Positions 8,908 to 18,386 of a stretch of DNA of 64,000 nucleotides are shown here, piece after piece. Below the pieces are notes generated by a model. That model made no database searches, was not told where the DNA came from, and saw only the letters and a program-made list of their open reading frames with translations. This DNA comes from Bacteroidota bacterium (GTDB lineage Bacteria; Bacteroidota; Bacteroidia; Chitinophagales; Saprospiraceae). The stretch covers positions 62,001-126,000 of the forward strand of contig JAIUPL010000010.1 of NCBI GenBank assembly GCA_020160935.1, written 5' to 3'. The position numbers were made by a program, and so were the translations under genes. How positions within the stretch are numbered: the first letter of the stretch is position 1; each line of letters opens with the position of its first letter.

Positions 8908-11243
8908 GTCGATGGATACGCACACTGCTGTGCTGCTTGTTTGCATGCGCGTCCGTGGCCTTCGATGCGCCCAGGCCGGATACGCCGCCGCCCGGAACCT
9001 GTTCGCCCGATGCAGGCCCGTTTCGGGGCTACACTTTTCTCAACCCCGACCTTTTGAGCAAAAGAGAGGTGTTCGCCCCGTATTTTTTGAAATGGGATGA
9101 TTACTACGATCGCTATTATTTCAACCTCGATTTGCAAAAAGAGGAAAACGTGCAGGAATGGCGCGAGCGTTTTTGCGACAAAGCCAGCGCCGCCGACGTG
9201 GAAGCCCTGGTGTATCAGTCGGACATCAACGACCTGTCCGGCTTGTACAACGCTACCGCCGACCTGAAAAAAAGGACGCCGCTGCCGTACAGCCTGGCCA
9301 ATAATTCCTTTGCGGAGGTGATTGCGTACAACAGTTGCACGGAAGCGGTGGCCTATCTGATGTTTGCCAAAAAATGTGAGCCTTACGTCGTGTCCCGCAG
9401 CGACGGCTGGACGGAGGCCTACCGCGATACCAGCGCCATGTACATGCTCATCCGGGAAGGCATCGGCCGTTTTCGCGACACAGAATCGCATTTTATCAAG
9501 ATGCGCTATGCCTACCAGATCGTGCGGCTGGCGCATTATGCGCAAGACTGGAATTACACCGTAGAACTGTACAACTACCTGATGCCCAAGGTAGATCGCA
9601 AACGCTATAGCATCATCTACTACTGGACGCTCGGGCACCTGGCCGGCGCCTTGCAGCAACTCGGCAAATACCCGGAGGCCGCCTATCGCTACTCGCTGAT
9701 TTTCAAAAACTGCCTGTCCAAACGCACACAGGCTTACCGCAGTTTTGTCATCCGTACCGACAAGGACTGGGAGGCCACGCTCAAACTGTGCACCTCGGAT
9801 GCGGAAAAAAGCACGCTGTACCTGATGCGTGCCGGCGGTTCGCATGCATTTGCAGTGTCGGATATGGAAACTATTCAGCAACTCGATGAGGGCAACTCCC
9901 AACTCGATTTGCTGCTCGTAAGCGACGTACAGGAACTGGAAAAAATATTCCTCCGTACCTGGGTCACCGATCGTCGGCAAGGCGCGGCCAAAGGCGCCAT
10001 CAAACGAGAGGCCGCTTCGAAACACCTGCTGGAATTACAAAAATTTGTGCGCACGACCATTCGAGAGAAAAAAGCCGCCAACCTGCATCTCTGGCGCGCC
10101 ATGGAAGGCTACCTCGAACTGCTGGCCGGCGATCGCTATGCTGCCCGCACGACCTGGGACCGGCTCGAAGATGACCTCGACGACGACGACGAAAGCGACG
10201 AAAAAATCGGGGAACAACTGGAAATCTGGTACGTGCTGCTGGAAATCCTCAACCTCGATGTCAATTCTTCCAGCGCCGATAACCTGGCTTTCCGCATTCG
10301 GAGTTATGCGGCATTTAAAAAGAATCCGTATTTCGAGCCGCTGCTACAAGACTGGTTGTCAGCGGGTTATGCGGCCGGAAATCGTCCCGGCAAAGCCATT
10401 CTGGCGGCCTACCCGCCTTCCGCACTGGGCTATAACCCCAACCTGGAAATACTGGACGACCTGTTGAAACTGCTGGACGAAGACGATCCCATTCTGCTCG
10501 AACGTACGATGCAGATGGATACCAATCCCGAATACATCCGCGCCCAGTTGCTCGAACGCAAAGGCGCCTACCTGCTCAGCATCGGGCAGCCGGAAGCCGC
10601 GCTGGCGGTGATGGATAAAATTCTGCCCTCGGAAGCGGCGAAAATGATGCGTTTCAGCCCGTTCCGGGAAAAATTCGGGGAAAAAATCCATCGTCAGGTA
10701 GCCGATTCCATTCAGTTGAGTCGGCGCGGCATCGCCAAACGCATCGTCGACCTCGAATTCAAGGCCAAAGCCGCCCTCGCCACCAACGACCCCAATGCTG
10801 CGCGCTACTGGTACCAGATCGCTATTGCGTATTACAACATGTCGTATTTTGGTTACGAATGGGAGGTAACGGACTATTACAGAAGCGGTTACAACCAGAT
10901 GCGGCTGGCACAGGGGCCCGTGTTTTCGATGTATGGCACACCCGATGGCAACCGCGAAAACATCGACTTGAGCCTTGCGCTGAACTACTTTGAAAAGGCC
11001 CTCCTGGCCGCAACCGACGATGAATTTGCCGCCCGCGCCGCCTTTATGGCTGCCCGCTGCCAGCAAAAAATGTATTTCTGCGATAAGGACACGCCGTATC
11101 GGCCGGGCAGCAAACTGATCCCGACACTGCCCGCGCAGTATTTCGAGTATTACAACCTGCTGATGACCAAATATGCCAACACTACATTTTACAACAACAT
11201 CGTCAAGGAATGTATGTGGCTGAATGCGTATGCGCGTCACTGA
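8874..11243 (+). CDS. Exported TPR-like helical repeat protein, function unknown
   Basis: This is a 789-residue protein. The N-terminus has basic residues followed by a hydrophobic stretch (TLLCCLFACASVAF), a probable signal peptide. The rest is almost all helical with TPR-like spacing (LGHLAGALQQLGKYPEAAYR, KGAYLLSIGQPEAALAVMDK, ANDPNAARYWYQIAIAYYN). An acidic stretch DDLDDDDESDEK lies mid-protein. It starts inside the preceding lipoprotein gene (34-base overlap), so the two are probably co-translated and may form a periplasmic or outer-membrane pair. No catalytic motif is evident. Confidence 0.75.
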   Translation: MSKNWFQGRPISRWIRTLLCCLFACASVAFDAPRPDTPPPGTCSPDAGPFRGYTFLNPDLLSKREVFAPYFLKWDDYYDRYYFNLDLQKEENVQEWRERFCDKASAADVEALVYQSDINDLSGLYNATADLKKRTPLPYSLANNSFAEVIAYNSCTEAVAYLMFAKKCEPYVVSRSDGWTEAYRDTSAMYMLIREGIGRFRDTESHFIKMRYAYQIVRLAHYAQDWNYTVELYNYLMPKVDRKRYSIIYYWTLGHLAGALQQLGKYPEAAYRYSLIFKNCLSKRTQAYRSFVIRTDKDWEATLKLCTSDAEKSTLYLMRAGGSHAFAVSDMETIQQLDEGNSQLDLLLVSDVQELEKIFLRTWVTDRRQGAAKGAIKREAASKHLLELQKFVRTTIREKKAANLHLWRAMEGYLELLAGDRYAARTTWDRLEDDLDDDDESDEKIGEQLEIWYVLLEILNLDVNSSSADNLAFRIRSYAAFKKNPYFEPLLQDWLSAGYAAGNRPGKAILAAYPPSALGYNPNLEILDDLLKLLDEDDPILLERTMQMDTNPEYIRAQLLERKGAYLLSIGQPEAALAVMDKILPSEAAKMMRFSPFREKFGEKIHRQVADSIQLSRRGIAKRIVDLEFKAKAALATNDPNAARYWYQIAIAYYNMSYFGYEWEVTDYYRSGYNQMRLAQGPVFSMYGTPDGNRENIDLSLALNYFEKALLAATDDEFAARAAFMAARCQQKMYFCDKDTPYRPGSKLIPTLPAQYFEYYNLLMTKYANTTFYNNIVKECMWLNAYARH

Positions 11244-11298
11244 TTTTTGGAGGCTTCTTTCGTTTTTTCAGAGGTTTTTTCCACCTTTGCGCTTCTTA

Positions 11299-11459
11299 AG
11301 AGAGTGAGAGATGTGAGAGGGTGAGAGCGTGAGAGATGTGAGAGAGTGAGAGGCGTAGAGTACACCGTGTACTCTACGCCTCTCACTCTCTCACATCTCT
11401 CACGCTCTCACCCTCTCACATCTCTCACGCTCTCACTCTCTCTCACCTCTCACTCTCTA
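11299..11459. repeat. Palindrome with GTGAGAG-type tandem arms and TAGAGTACACC centre
   Basis: The left arm is tandem GTGAGAG/ATGTGAG words. The centre is GCGTAGAGTACACC directly facing GTGTACTCTACGC. The right arm is the complementary CTCTCAC/ATCTCTC words. It ends 3 bases before the ATG of glyS at 11463, so it occupies the whole glyS leader. The 45262-45495 element uses the same words. Confidence 0.9.
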
Positions 11460-11462
11460 TTC

Positions 11463-13001
11463 ATGTCTGAAGATTTATTTAAACGGCTTGTTTCGCATTG
11501 CAAGGAATATGGATTTATTTACCCCTCCTCGGAAGTGTATGAAGGACTGAACGGTGTGTACGACTACGGTCCGATGGGGGTAGAATTGAAAAACAACATC
11601 AAGGACTACTGGTGGAAAGCGATGGTGCAGATGCATGACAACATTGTCGGGCTGGATTCGGCTATTTTCATGCACCCCAAAATCTGGAAAGCCTCGGGCC
11701 ACGTCGATGCGTTCAACGACCCGCTGGTGGACAACAAAGATTCGAAAAAACGTTTCCGCGCCGACGTACTGATCGAAACGGAAATTGATAAAATGATCGC
11801 CAAAGCCGACAAGGAAGTAGAAAAAGCGGCCAAACGCTTCGGCGACACCTTCGACGAAAAAATGTTCCGGGAAACCAATCCCCGGGTGCTGGAATACACG
11901 CAAAAGGCGCTCGATACGGAAAAACGCTTGGCTGCTGCGCTCAAAACGGGCGACATGGCCGACCTGAAGACCATGATTGACGAACTGGAAATTGCCGAGC
12001 CAGATACAGGTTCGCGCAACTGGACGGAAGTGCGGCAGTTCAACCTCATGTTCTCCACGCAGATGTCGAACATCGGCGGCGACGACGGCAAACTGTACCT
12101 GCGCCCCGAAACGGCCCAGGGCATTTTTGTCAACTTCCTGAACGTGCAGAAAACCACGCGCCAGAAAATTCCGTTTGGCATCGCCCAAATAGGCAAAGCC
12201 TTCCGCAACGAGATTGTGGCGCGCCAGTTCATTTTCCGTATGCGCGAATTCGAGCAAATGGAAATGCAATATTTCGTGCGCCCTGGCACCGAAATGGAGT
12301 GGTACAACTACTGGAAAGAAAAACGCATGGCCTGGCACCGCGCCGTGACGCCGGCGGAAAAACTGCGCTTCAAAGACCACGACAACCTGGCGCACTACGC
12401 CAATGCGGCCGTGGACGTGCAGTTTGAATTTCCCTTCGGTTTCAAGGAACTCGAAGGCATCCACTCGCGCACCGATTTCGACCTCGGCAGCCACTCCGAA
12501 CTGTCGGGCAAAAAAATGCAGTACTTCGATCCCGAACTCAACGAGCACTACACGCCATACGTGGTAGAAACCTCGGTCGGCTGCGACCGGATGTTCCTCA
12601 CCGTACTGAGCAATGCCCTCGTAGATGAAACGGTGCCCGACGCCAAAGGGGAAGACAGCACCCGTACGGTACTGCGCCTCGCACCGGCCCTCGCGCCGGT
12701 GAAATGCGCCGTGCTGCCGCTGCTGCGCAACAACGAAGAACTCGTGGGCAAAGCCCGTGAAATTTACGACCAGTTGAAATTCCTCTTCCTGTGTCAGTAC
12801 GACGAGAAAGACGCCGTCGGCCGCCGCTACCGCCGCCAGGATGCCATCGGCACGCCGTACTGCGTCACCGTCGACCACGAAACGCTCGAAAACGGTACCG
12901 TGACGATCCGCGAACGCGATTCCATGCAACAGGAGCGTGTGGCGATCAGCGAGGTGGCCAGGATCGTGAGCGAGCGGGTGGATATGCGGAAGATATTGTA
13001 A
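11463..13001 (+). CDS. glyS: Glycine--tRNA ligase (single-chain class II)
   Basis: It charges tRNA-Gly with glycine in the cytoplasm. The start is ATG 11463 (MSEDLFKRLVSHCKEYGF); the frame also runs upstream through the palindromic repeat, but those residues only translate the repeat words. The 512-residue length fits the alpha2 single-chain enzyme of Bacteroidota. Visible landmarks are YGPMGVELKNNIK (N-terminal family signature), LRPETAQGIFVNF (motif 2 region), GKAFRNEIVARQFIFRMREFEQMEMQYF, and the C-terminal anticodon-binding domain starting near LAPVKCAVLPLL. The leader consists entirely of the tandem-arm palindrome, which could form a strong hairpin in the mRNA. Confidence 0.95.
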   Translation: MSEDLFKRLVSHCKEYGFIYPSSEVYEGLNGVYDYGPMGVELKNNIKDYWWKAMVQMHDNIVGLDSAIFMHPKIWKASGHVDAFNDPLVDNKDSKKRFRADVLIETEIDKMIAKADKEVEKAAKRFGDTFDEKMFRETNPRVLEYTQKALDTEKRLAAALKTGDMADLKTMIDELEIAEPDTGSRNWTEVRQFNLMFSTQMSNIGGDDGKLYLRPETAQGIFVNFLNVQKTTRQKIPFGIAQIGKAFRNEIVARQFIFRMREFEQMEMQYFVRPGTEMEWYNYWKEKRMAWHRAVTPAEKLRFKDHDNLAHYANAAVDVQFEFPFGFKELEGIHSRTDFDLGSHSELSGKKMQYFDPELNEHYTPYVVETSVGCDRMFLTVLSNALVDETVPDAKGEDSTRTVLRLAPALAPVKCAVLPLLRNNEELVGKAREIYDQLKFLFLCQYDEKDAVGRRYRRQDAIGTPYCVTVDHETLENGTVTIRERDSMQQERVAISEVARIVSERVDMRKIL

Positions 13002-13083
13002 GGGGAGGTGCTTTTGTAAGCAGTTCGTTTTTGGTTCCTTCATGCCGCCAGCATGAGTCATTTCGAATTTTTCGCACCTTCAT

Positions 13084-13202
13084 GACGCCATGCCACCCTT
13101 TGTCGTCCTGACGGGACCCGTCCACTCTACGAAGGAAAATGCGTTGTTATGCGCCGTAGAGTGGACGGGTCCCGTCAGGACGACAAGGGGCGGCATGGCG
13201 TC
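13084..13202. repeat. Palindromic element copy A (3' side of ROCO gene)
   Basis: Near-perfect 48-base arms start with GACGCCATGCC at the left and end with GGCATGGCGTC at the right. They enclose a ~23-base loop (GAAGGAAAATGCGTTGTTAT). The inner ends are CCACTCTACG / CGTAGAGTGG. A related copy at 16395-16551 has the same loop in reverse complement. The 245-base spacer between glyS and the ROCO gene is otherwise unremarkable. Confidence 0.9.
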
Positions 13203-13246
13203 GCTAAGAGGCGAGGTTTGGTGTGTGTAGTTTTAAGGACTGCAAT

Positions 13247-16186
13247 TTACCCCAGACCCAGCAGCCCTTTCAGCGCATCATAATACACCGATGCGGATAC
13301 ATTCACCGCAATGCCTTCCGCATTTTTATCGATCCATTTCAGAATGGACCTGCCCAGCCCTGTTTTTTCCTCGGGACTATCCGGTTCGGGTAGTGCATCT
13401 ACAAAAGCAGTCAGAGCGGCTTTTGTGTCAGCCGACATTTGTTCCAGCATTTCTTTCAAGGCATCTACATCGGATGTCTTGACCGTGTTGGCGATCTGGA
13501 TGCTGGGCTTGTTTTCAATATTGACCTGAAAAACAGGGTTGAAATCCATGCCGCCAAAACCCGGTTCGTGCCTTCTTCCGCCGGCCAGTGCGGGTTGCAG
13601 CGCCATGATTTCGCCGCTTTGGTACACACCTTCCAGCAGTTGCACCACCGGCACGTTGTCTTCCAGGCGATTACAAAATGCCTTGCCTTTGGTAAGTTTT
13701 ACCAGTTCGGACAGTTTGTAGGAAAAAGGATCCTCGCTGTTTTTGCATACCTCACAATTGCAAGGCACCCATTCCTCAAACTTGATGTTTTTGAACCACT
13801 TCTGGTGGATGGATTGCACTTCCCGGCGCACCAATTCCAGCGCGTATTTACGGTTGCGGAAGGGCTCGTTTTCCTCCAGCACTTCAATCACAATCTGTTT
13901 TAAACCACTTTTGGATTCGCCGTCGTCTTCGTACATGAGCAGGCGGCAGAGGGTGCCTTCGCGTGTGATATTTAACACAGCGCCCTTTTTCCAGACGATT
14001 TCCACGCCCTCTACTTTTTCCAGGTGTGCGCTCAGGCGTACAATCAGGCGCGACATCAGGCCTTTGGGCATGATCGGGTATTCGTAGCGGAATTGCAGGG
14101 CGCCCACGTGTTTGTACCAGGCATATTGCTCGGGGCGGTTGTCGGGCAGCAGTTGGGCCGCCACGTAATGTCCTTTTTCGTCCGTTTCGTAACAGATATC
14201 GAAGTTGTTTTTCGACATCAGTTTGAGGATTTTCTGGGCGTCGGTGCTGGAATACCCTTTCCCGCGCAGGATATGGAAAATATCCTCGGTGGTGAATTTT
14301 CCTCTCTGAGTTTCCTTGATCAGGTCGCTTTTGAGCGTGGTGTACACGCCTTCCACGGCCCATTCCGGCCGTAGAATGACCACATCGACAAGATCCGGGT
14401 CATTTTGAAAATGCAACAATGCGCCGAGTTGGTGCAGGTAGCCGGTCATGGTAAACTGGTCTATTTCTTCCGTCACCTCATATTCGCTGCAAATTTCATG
14501 CAGGCGTAGCGTCGTGATGTAGTTATGTTCCTGTCCTTCTTCGCGCAGGGCATCGCGGATAGGGCCCCATTGTTTGGGCAGGATGTTTTTTACAATTGGC
14601 AATTCGGCCAGTCGACGTGTTACCGCTTCGTGCAGGCATTCCCAGCGTTTGTCGTTGTCGGCCAGGTCGACTTCCAGAAACTGGTAATCGAAATCGGATT
14701 CGTAGAGTTTCAGCAAATCCTGGTACTGTGGCATGCCTGTGCCGCCTTTCTTTTTGTTGAGAACCAGCAGGAGCGATACTTTGTCTTCTTCCCGTTCCCG
14801 GCCCAGCAGGCTGATGATTTTGAACCAGTAGGCGAGATTGGGTGCTTCGGCCCGGGCTTCCATCATCAGCACGTACAGGGCTTTGGGTGAGAGGAAAAAC
14901 TGGTGGGTCATGTACTGTAATTCCTGTCCGCCGAAGTCCCAGAGGTTGGCGCGGAAGTCGTAGCCGATTTTTAACCCTTCGTGGATATTGATACCGTGCG
15001 TTTCGTCGGTGGGCTCATTCAGCGGATCGAACGCCGGATCGATCAGTTTTTTGAAAAGGGTGGTTTTGCCGGTTTTGCCTTCTCCGACGATAAGAAGTTT
15101 GGCTTCGTTGAGGGTGGCTGCGCCTTGTTTTTCAAGTTGTTCCCAGTAGGCCAGGATGGCTTCGTTGCCTTGTTTGGCTACTTCAACCGGCGGGTTGGTG
15201 AGGGGGCAGTTTTTTAAACTATTAATTTTAACAAGTATACCTGTTGTGCCTAATTCTTCATAAATTTCTTCGCCTTCCCATCTAATATAAATATCCATCT
15301 TAATTTGCTGACGAAGTGGGGTAAGGTTGTTGATCTGTGTATTGAAGCATTCGAGTTTTTGTAAGTTTATGAGGTTTTGCAGGGGCGTCAGATCGTTAAT
15401 CTGCGTGGAGCTGCAGTCGAGTATTTGTAAGTTTATGAGGTTTTGGAGGGGCGTCAGATCGTTGATCTGCGTGGAGTAGCAGTTAAGAACTTGTAAGTTA
15501 AGGAGGTTTTGGAGCGGCGCGAGGTCGTTGATCTGAGTGGAGGAGCAGAAGAGTTGTTGTAAGTTAAGGAGGTTTTGGAGCGGCGCGAGGTCGTTGATCT
15601 GCGTGGAGGAGCAGTAGAGTATTTGTAAGTTGAGGAGGTTTTGGAGCGGGGCGAGGTCGTTGATCTGCGTGGAGTTACAGTAGAGTATTTGTAAGTTTAT
15701 GAGGTTTTGCAGGGGCGTCAGGTCGTTGATCTGCGTGGAAGAGCAGTAGAGTATTTGTAAGTTTATGAGGTTTTGCAGGGGCGTCAGATTTTTGATCTGC
15801 GTGGAAGAGCAGTAGAGTATTTGTAAGTTTATAAGGTTCTGCAGAGGCGTCAGGTCTTGCAATTTTTCAATTTTTTTTTCTCTTTCTCTATAACGTTGTG
15901 AAATTACCAAGTGCCGCAACGCTGCACATTTTTCAATCCCTTTCAGGGAAACCAATCTGTTGGGTTCACCTTTGTTTTGGCTGTACTGCAAGGCGCCTTT
16001 TTTTTCTTTTGAGTCGTACTCCCACCAGTCATCACTCAATATCAACGTCTCCACCCACACCAATTCCTTGATCTCCACCGGCAATTTCGTCAATCCGCAC
16101 CTGCCCAAATCCAGGTACGTAGCGTCTTCGCCGCGTTCGTGTTTTGCTTTGTTTTCGGCTATGAGTTGCAGGGCCAGTTCCGACAT
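13247..16186 (-). CDS. ROCO-family protein: LRR + Roc GTPase + COR
   Basis: This is a 979-residue protein. Residues about 1-110 are an LRR-like cap and 112-287 are eight 22-residue leucine-rich repeats (LTPLQNLINLQILYC...). The Roc Ras-like GTPase follows, with P-loop GEGKTGKTTL (368-377), switch DFGGQE and a G4-like NKKK in place of NKxD. A COR domain follows (AVEGVYTTLKSDLI..., GYSSTDAQKILKLM). The C-terminal ~100 residues contain DVDALKEMLEQMSADTKAAL and end in a small-residue tail (ALKGLLGLG). Bacterial ROCO proteins dimerise through COR in a nucleotide-dependent way; some are linked to conflict or signalling, and the role here is unknown. The gene stands alone between two inverted palindromes. 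The N-terminal LRRs suggest ligand sensing. Confidence 0.9.
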   Translation of the reverse strand: MSELALQLIAENKAKHERGEDATYLDLGRCGLTKLPVEIKELVWVETLILSDDWWEYDSKEKKGALQYSQNKGEPNRLVSLKGIEKCAALRHLVISQRYREREKKIEKLQDLTPLQNLINLQILYCSSTQIKNLTPLQNLINLQILYCSSTQINDLTPLQNLINLQILYCNSTQINDLAPLQNLLNLQILYCSSTQINDLAPLQNLLNLQQLFCSSTQINDLAPLQNLLNLQVLNCYSTQINDLTPLQNLINLQILDCSSTQINDLTPLQNLINLQKLECFNTQINNLTPLRQQIKMDIYIRWEGEEIYEELGTTGILVKINSLKNCPLTNPPVEVAKQGNEAILAYWEQLEKQGAATLNEAKLLIVGEGKTGKTTLFKKLIDPAFDPLNEPTDETHGINIHEGLKIGYDFRANLWDFGGQELQYMTHQFFLSPKALYVLMMEARAEAPNLAYWFKIISLLGREREEDKVSLLLVLNKKKGGTGMPQYQDLLKLYESDFDYQFLEVDLADNDKRWECLHEAVTRRLAELPIVKNILPKQWGPIRDALREEGQEHNYITTLRLHEICSEYEVTEEIDQFTMTGYLHQLGALLHFQNDPDLVDVVILRPEWAVEGVYTTLKSDLIKETQRGKFTTEDIFHILRGKGYSSTDAQKILKLMSKNNFDICYETDEKGHYVAAQLLPDNRPEQYAWYKHVGALQFRYEYPIMPKGLMSRLIVRLSAHLEKVEGVEIVWKKGAVLNITREGTLCRLLMYEDDGESKSGLKQIVIEVLEENEPFRNRKYALELVRREVQSIHQKWFKNIKFEEWVPCNCEVCKNSEDPFSYKLSELVKLTKGKAFCNRLEDNVPVVQLLEGVYQSGEIMALQPALAGGRRHEPGFGGMDFNPVFQVNIENKPSIQIANTVKTSDVDALKEMLEQMSADTKAALTAFVDALPEPDSPEEKTGLGRSILKWIDKNAEGIAVNVSASVYYDALKGLLGLG
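15326..15853 (-). repeat. Eight near-identical 66-base LRR-coding units
   Basis: Eight tandem 66-base units encode 22-residue LRRs of the ROCO protein. Adjacent units differ at only a few codons (LINLQ/LLNLQ, LTPL/LAPL, YCSSTQ/FCSSTQ/DCSSTQ), implying recent expansion or homogenisation. Confidence 0.9.
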
Positions 16187-16394
16187 GTTTTGTAGCAGGG
16201 TTTAGGTGAGCGGATAGGGTAGGTGGGAATGGTATATTTTTTATGGATATGGGTAGTAGAATATGGGCGAATGTATGAAAAAAATGGGAGAGGGGAAGTG
16301 TGATAGGTGGAATCCAGGCCTTGGGTCATGCCCGGACACGAAGCAGGAGTACTTCAAAGGCCTGTATCCCTTATGCAGCCGCTAAATTTCCAGG

Positions 16395-16551
16395 TTTTTC
16401 TCGCCCCCTAACGACGCCAAACGCCCCCTTTGTCTTCCTGACGGGATCCGTTCACGCTACGGCGCGTAACAACGCATTTACCCTCGTAGAGTGGACGGAT
16501 CCCGTCAGGAAGACAAAGGGGGCGTTTGGCGTCGTTAGGGGGCGAGAAAAA
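16395..16551. repeat. Palindromic element copy B (5' side of ROCO gene)
   Basis: The long arms run from TTTTTCTCGCCCCC at the left to GGGGGCGAGAAAAA at the right and include GACGCCAAACGCCCCC and CCTGACGGGATCCG. The loop contains GCGCGTAACAACGCATTTAC, which is the reverse complement of the copy A loop with two or three changes. The 478-base spacer upstream of the ROCO gene holds this element, the lepB terminator and a short run of ATCCGC words (16625-16660). Confidence 0.9.
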
Positions 16552-16565
16552 GTGCAAAAAGGGGC

Positions 16566-16606
16566 AAAAAAAAACGCCCTGCGGAGCATCTCTCCACAGG
16601 GCGTTT
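16566..16606 (-). terminator. Intrinsic terminator of lepB
   Basis: On the minus strand AAACGCCCTG and CAGGGCGTTT pair around GGAG/CTCC and a short loop, followed by nine T. It lies 59 bases past the lepB stop. Confidence 0.9.
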
Positions 16607-16664
16607 CCCTTACCTCCCCATCCCATCCGCGCCATCCGCAAAAAATCCGCGTAATCCGCGTTTC

Positions 16665-18272
16665 CTACATCGTGCTGGCCGACTTGAAAATCCGGTTCCA
16701 GCGAATACCTTCCCGGAAATTCCCGTTTTTGGTGGAGAACCAGATAAACAGCGGTTTGCCCACGATATGGTCTTCGGGCACATAGCCCCAGATGCGTGAG
16801 TCTTCCGAGTTGTGGCGGTTATCGCCCATCATCCAGTAGTAGTTCTGTTTGAAGGTGTAGGAAGTGGCTTCCTGCCCGTTGATGAAAATTTTGCCGTCGC
16901 GGGTTTCCAGTTCATTGCCTTCGTACACCTTGATGATGCGCCAGTAGAACGGCAGGCTTCTCGAATCAAGGGCCACGGTGGCGCCCGCTTTCGGGATGTA
17001 AATCGGGCCGTAGTTGTCTACCGTCCAGGTGCCGTATTGTTTGGCGTCGTTGGGGTACACATAGCCGGGCTGGGCGCGGTCTTGCGGCACGCGTTCCACC
17101 TGCACATTGGAAGCGAGGCCCTTGATTTTCTGCACCTGTTCGTCGTCGAGCATGAAGTAGCCCTGCTGCGCAGCATTCGGGCCGGCATCGCGGAGACTGA
17201 CGCCCCATTCGTCGAGTTTTTTCAGGTTGACCGCCGGGGTCACATGGTACAGAAACTGGCGGTGTGTCGGGTTTTGCGCAGCCTGACCATTGACGTACAG
17301 TTGTCCGTCGCGGATCATGATGCTGTCGCCGGAAATAGCCACACAGCGCTTGATATAGTGGTCTTTTTTATCGATCGGGCGGGTAATCACTTCCACGCCG
17401 GGCGGTATCACGCCGCCGGTCTGGCGTTTGAGTTGCCCGATGTCGAAACTGCGCTCGGGCAGCAGCACGATGCTGTCGCCCACAGGCCAGTTGAATACTA
17501 CGGGCTCGTTGCGATCCACTTTTTCCAGTCCTGGCAGGCGGTAATATGGCAGCGAAGGCTCTTCGAGGTACGATTCGTGGTTCAGCAGTGACAGCAGGCC
17601 GCTGTTGCTTTGCGAAAAACGATTGTGGATCAGCGGAAACTGCACCACCGTCATGGGCGTGCGGATGCCGTAGTGCGCCTTGCTCACAAACAGGAAGTCG
17701 CCCACTTTCAAGGTGCCTTCCATCGAAGACGTCGGAATCACGTAGGCTTCCACCAGGAACATGCGGATGAATGCCGCAGCAAACACTGCAAAAATGATGG
17801 CTTCCGTCCACTCGCGCGTCTGCGATTTACGCATGAAAGCATACTCCGTTTCCAGTTTTTTAAGCCCCACTTTGTCGCGCTTTTCCACGGCTTCGTGGTG
17901 CAGGCGGTGGTAGGCACGCTCTTTTTCCAGGATAGGGCCCTGGTAGGTATCGTCCTTGTTGGCGCCAATCATGAAAAACGGGATCGGGGCATACACCACG
18001 GCTAATACGGCTTGCAGGAAACTGTGTTTCCCAAAGGAGCGCACCATATCGATCACCATGCCCGCATAGATGAAAAAGTTGACGACCGGAAACAACAGCC
18101 ACAGCGCATACTGTGGTTTGCGACCGATCATTTTGCACCATTCGATGGCAGCAAGGCCCGGAACCAGCGCTTTCCAGCCCGGAATGCCCGCTTTTTCAAA
18201 CAGTTTCATCATGCTCACGCCGAGCAGAATATACAGGACTACAATAAATATCAGAACCGACATGAAGTTCAA
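16665..18272 (-). CDS. lepB: Signal peptidase I (Bacteroidota long form)
   Basis: It cleaves signal peptides from exported proteins at the outer face of the inner membrane. The 535-residue protein starts with two or three membrane segments (FIVVLYILLGVSMMKLF, ALWLLFPVVNFFIYAGM, AVLAVVYAPIPFFMIG), then a cytoplasmic linker and a further segment (EAIIFAVFAAAFIRMFLV) before the catalytic domain. The nucleophile serine is in IPTSSMEGTLKVGD and the general-base lysine in HYIKRCVAISGDS. The final box is YYWMMGDNRHNSEDSRIWG. The insert between the catalytic boxes is long, as usual in this phylum. A TACCTTTG box precedes the start and a strong terminator follows the stop. Confidence 0.95.
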   Translation of the reverse strand: MNFMSVLIFIVVLYILLGVSMMKLFEKAGIPGWKALVPGLAAIEWCKMIGRKPQYALWLLFPVVNFFIYAGMVIDMVRSFGKHSFLQAVLAVVYAPIPFFMIGANKDDTYQGPILEKERAYHRLHHEAVEKRDKVGLKKLETEYAFMRKSQTREWTEAIIFAVFAAAFIRMFLVEAYVIPTSSMEGTLKVGDFLFVSKAHYGIRTPMTVVQFPLIHNRFSQSNSGLLSLLNHESYLEEPSLPYYRLPGLEKVDRNEPVVFNWPVGDSIVLLPERSFDIGQLKRQTGGVIPPGVEVITRPIDKKDHYIKRCVAISGDSIMIRDGQLYVNGQAAQNPTHRQFLYHVTPAVNLKKLDEWGVSLRDAGPNAAQQGYFMLDDEQVQKIKGLASNVQVERVPQDRAQPGYVYPNDAKQYGTWTVDNYGPIYIPKAGATVALDSRSLPFYWRIIKVYEGNELETRDGKIFINGQEATSYTFKQNYYWMMGDNRHNSEDSRIWGYVPEDHIVGKPLFIWFSTKNGNFREGIRWNRIFKSASTM

Positions 18273-18302
18273 GGTTGAAAAATGAACACTTTAAAAGCCG
18301 GA

Positions 18303-18310
18303 CAAAGGTA
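18303..18310 (-). promoter_or_regulatory. Bacteroidota-type -7 box (TACCTTTG) for lepB
   Basis: It is a perfect match to the TAnnTTTG -7 consensus on the minus strand, ending 30 bases before the lepB ATG. A matching TTTG -33 element at normal spacing is not clear. Confidence 0.6.
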
Positions 18311-18386
18311 TTTTTATGAAAAACACCGGCGCCCACTCTTCGACAATCGCTGCCACAAGGCCGAACAACGTTGCAAATGCATCGTT

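Noticed and set aside
11299-11459. Possible CRISPR-like or phage-derived array at the GTGAGAG repeats
   Set aside because: The units are 7-8 bases with no spacers and are arranged as a palindrome. No cas genes are in the window.
11346-11462. N-terminal extension of glycyl-tRNA synthetase starting at 11346
   Set aside because: The extra residues translate the tandem-word repeat (Ser/Leu/Thr/His runs). Family alignment by eye starts at MSEDLFKRLV, encoded from 11463.
15326-15853. Possible CRISPR array from regular ~66-base periodicity
   Set aside because: The units are contiguous, in frame and encode leucine-rich repeats of the ROCO protein; there are no unique spacers.
13084-16551. Insertion sequence or transposon carrying the ROCO gene
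   Set aside because: No transposase gene and no target-site duplication were found; only the inverted palindromes support mobility, so it is reported as a finding and not as a mobile element.
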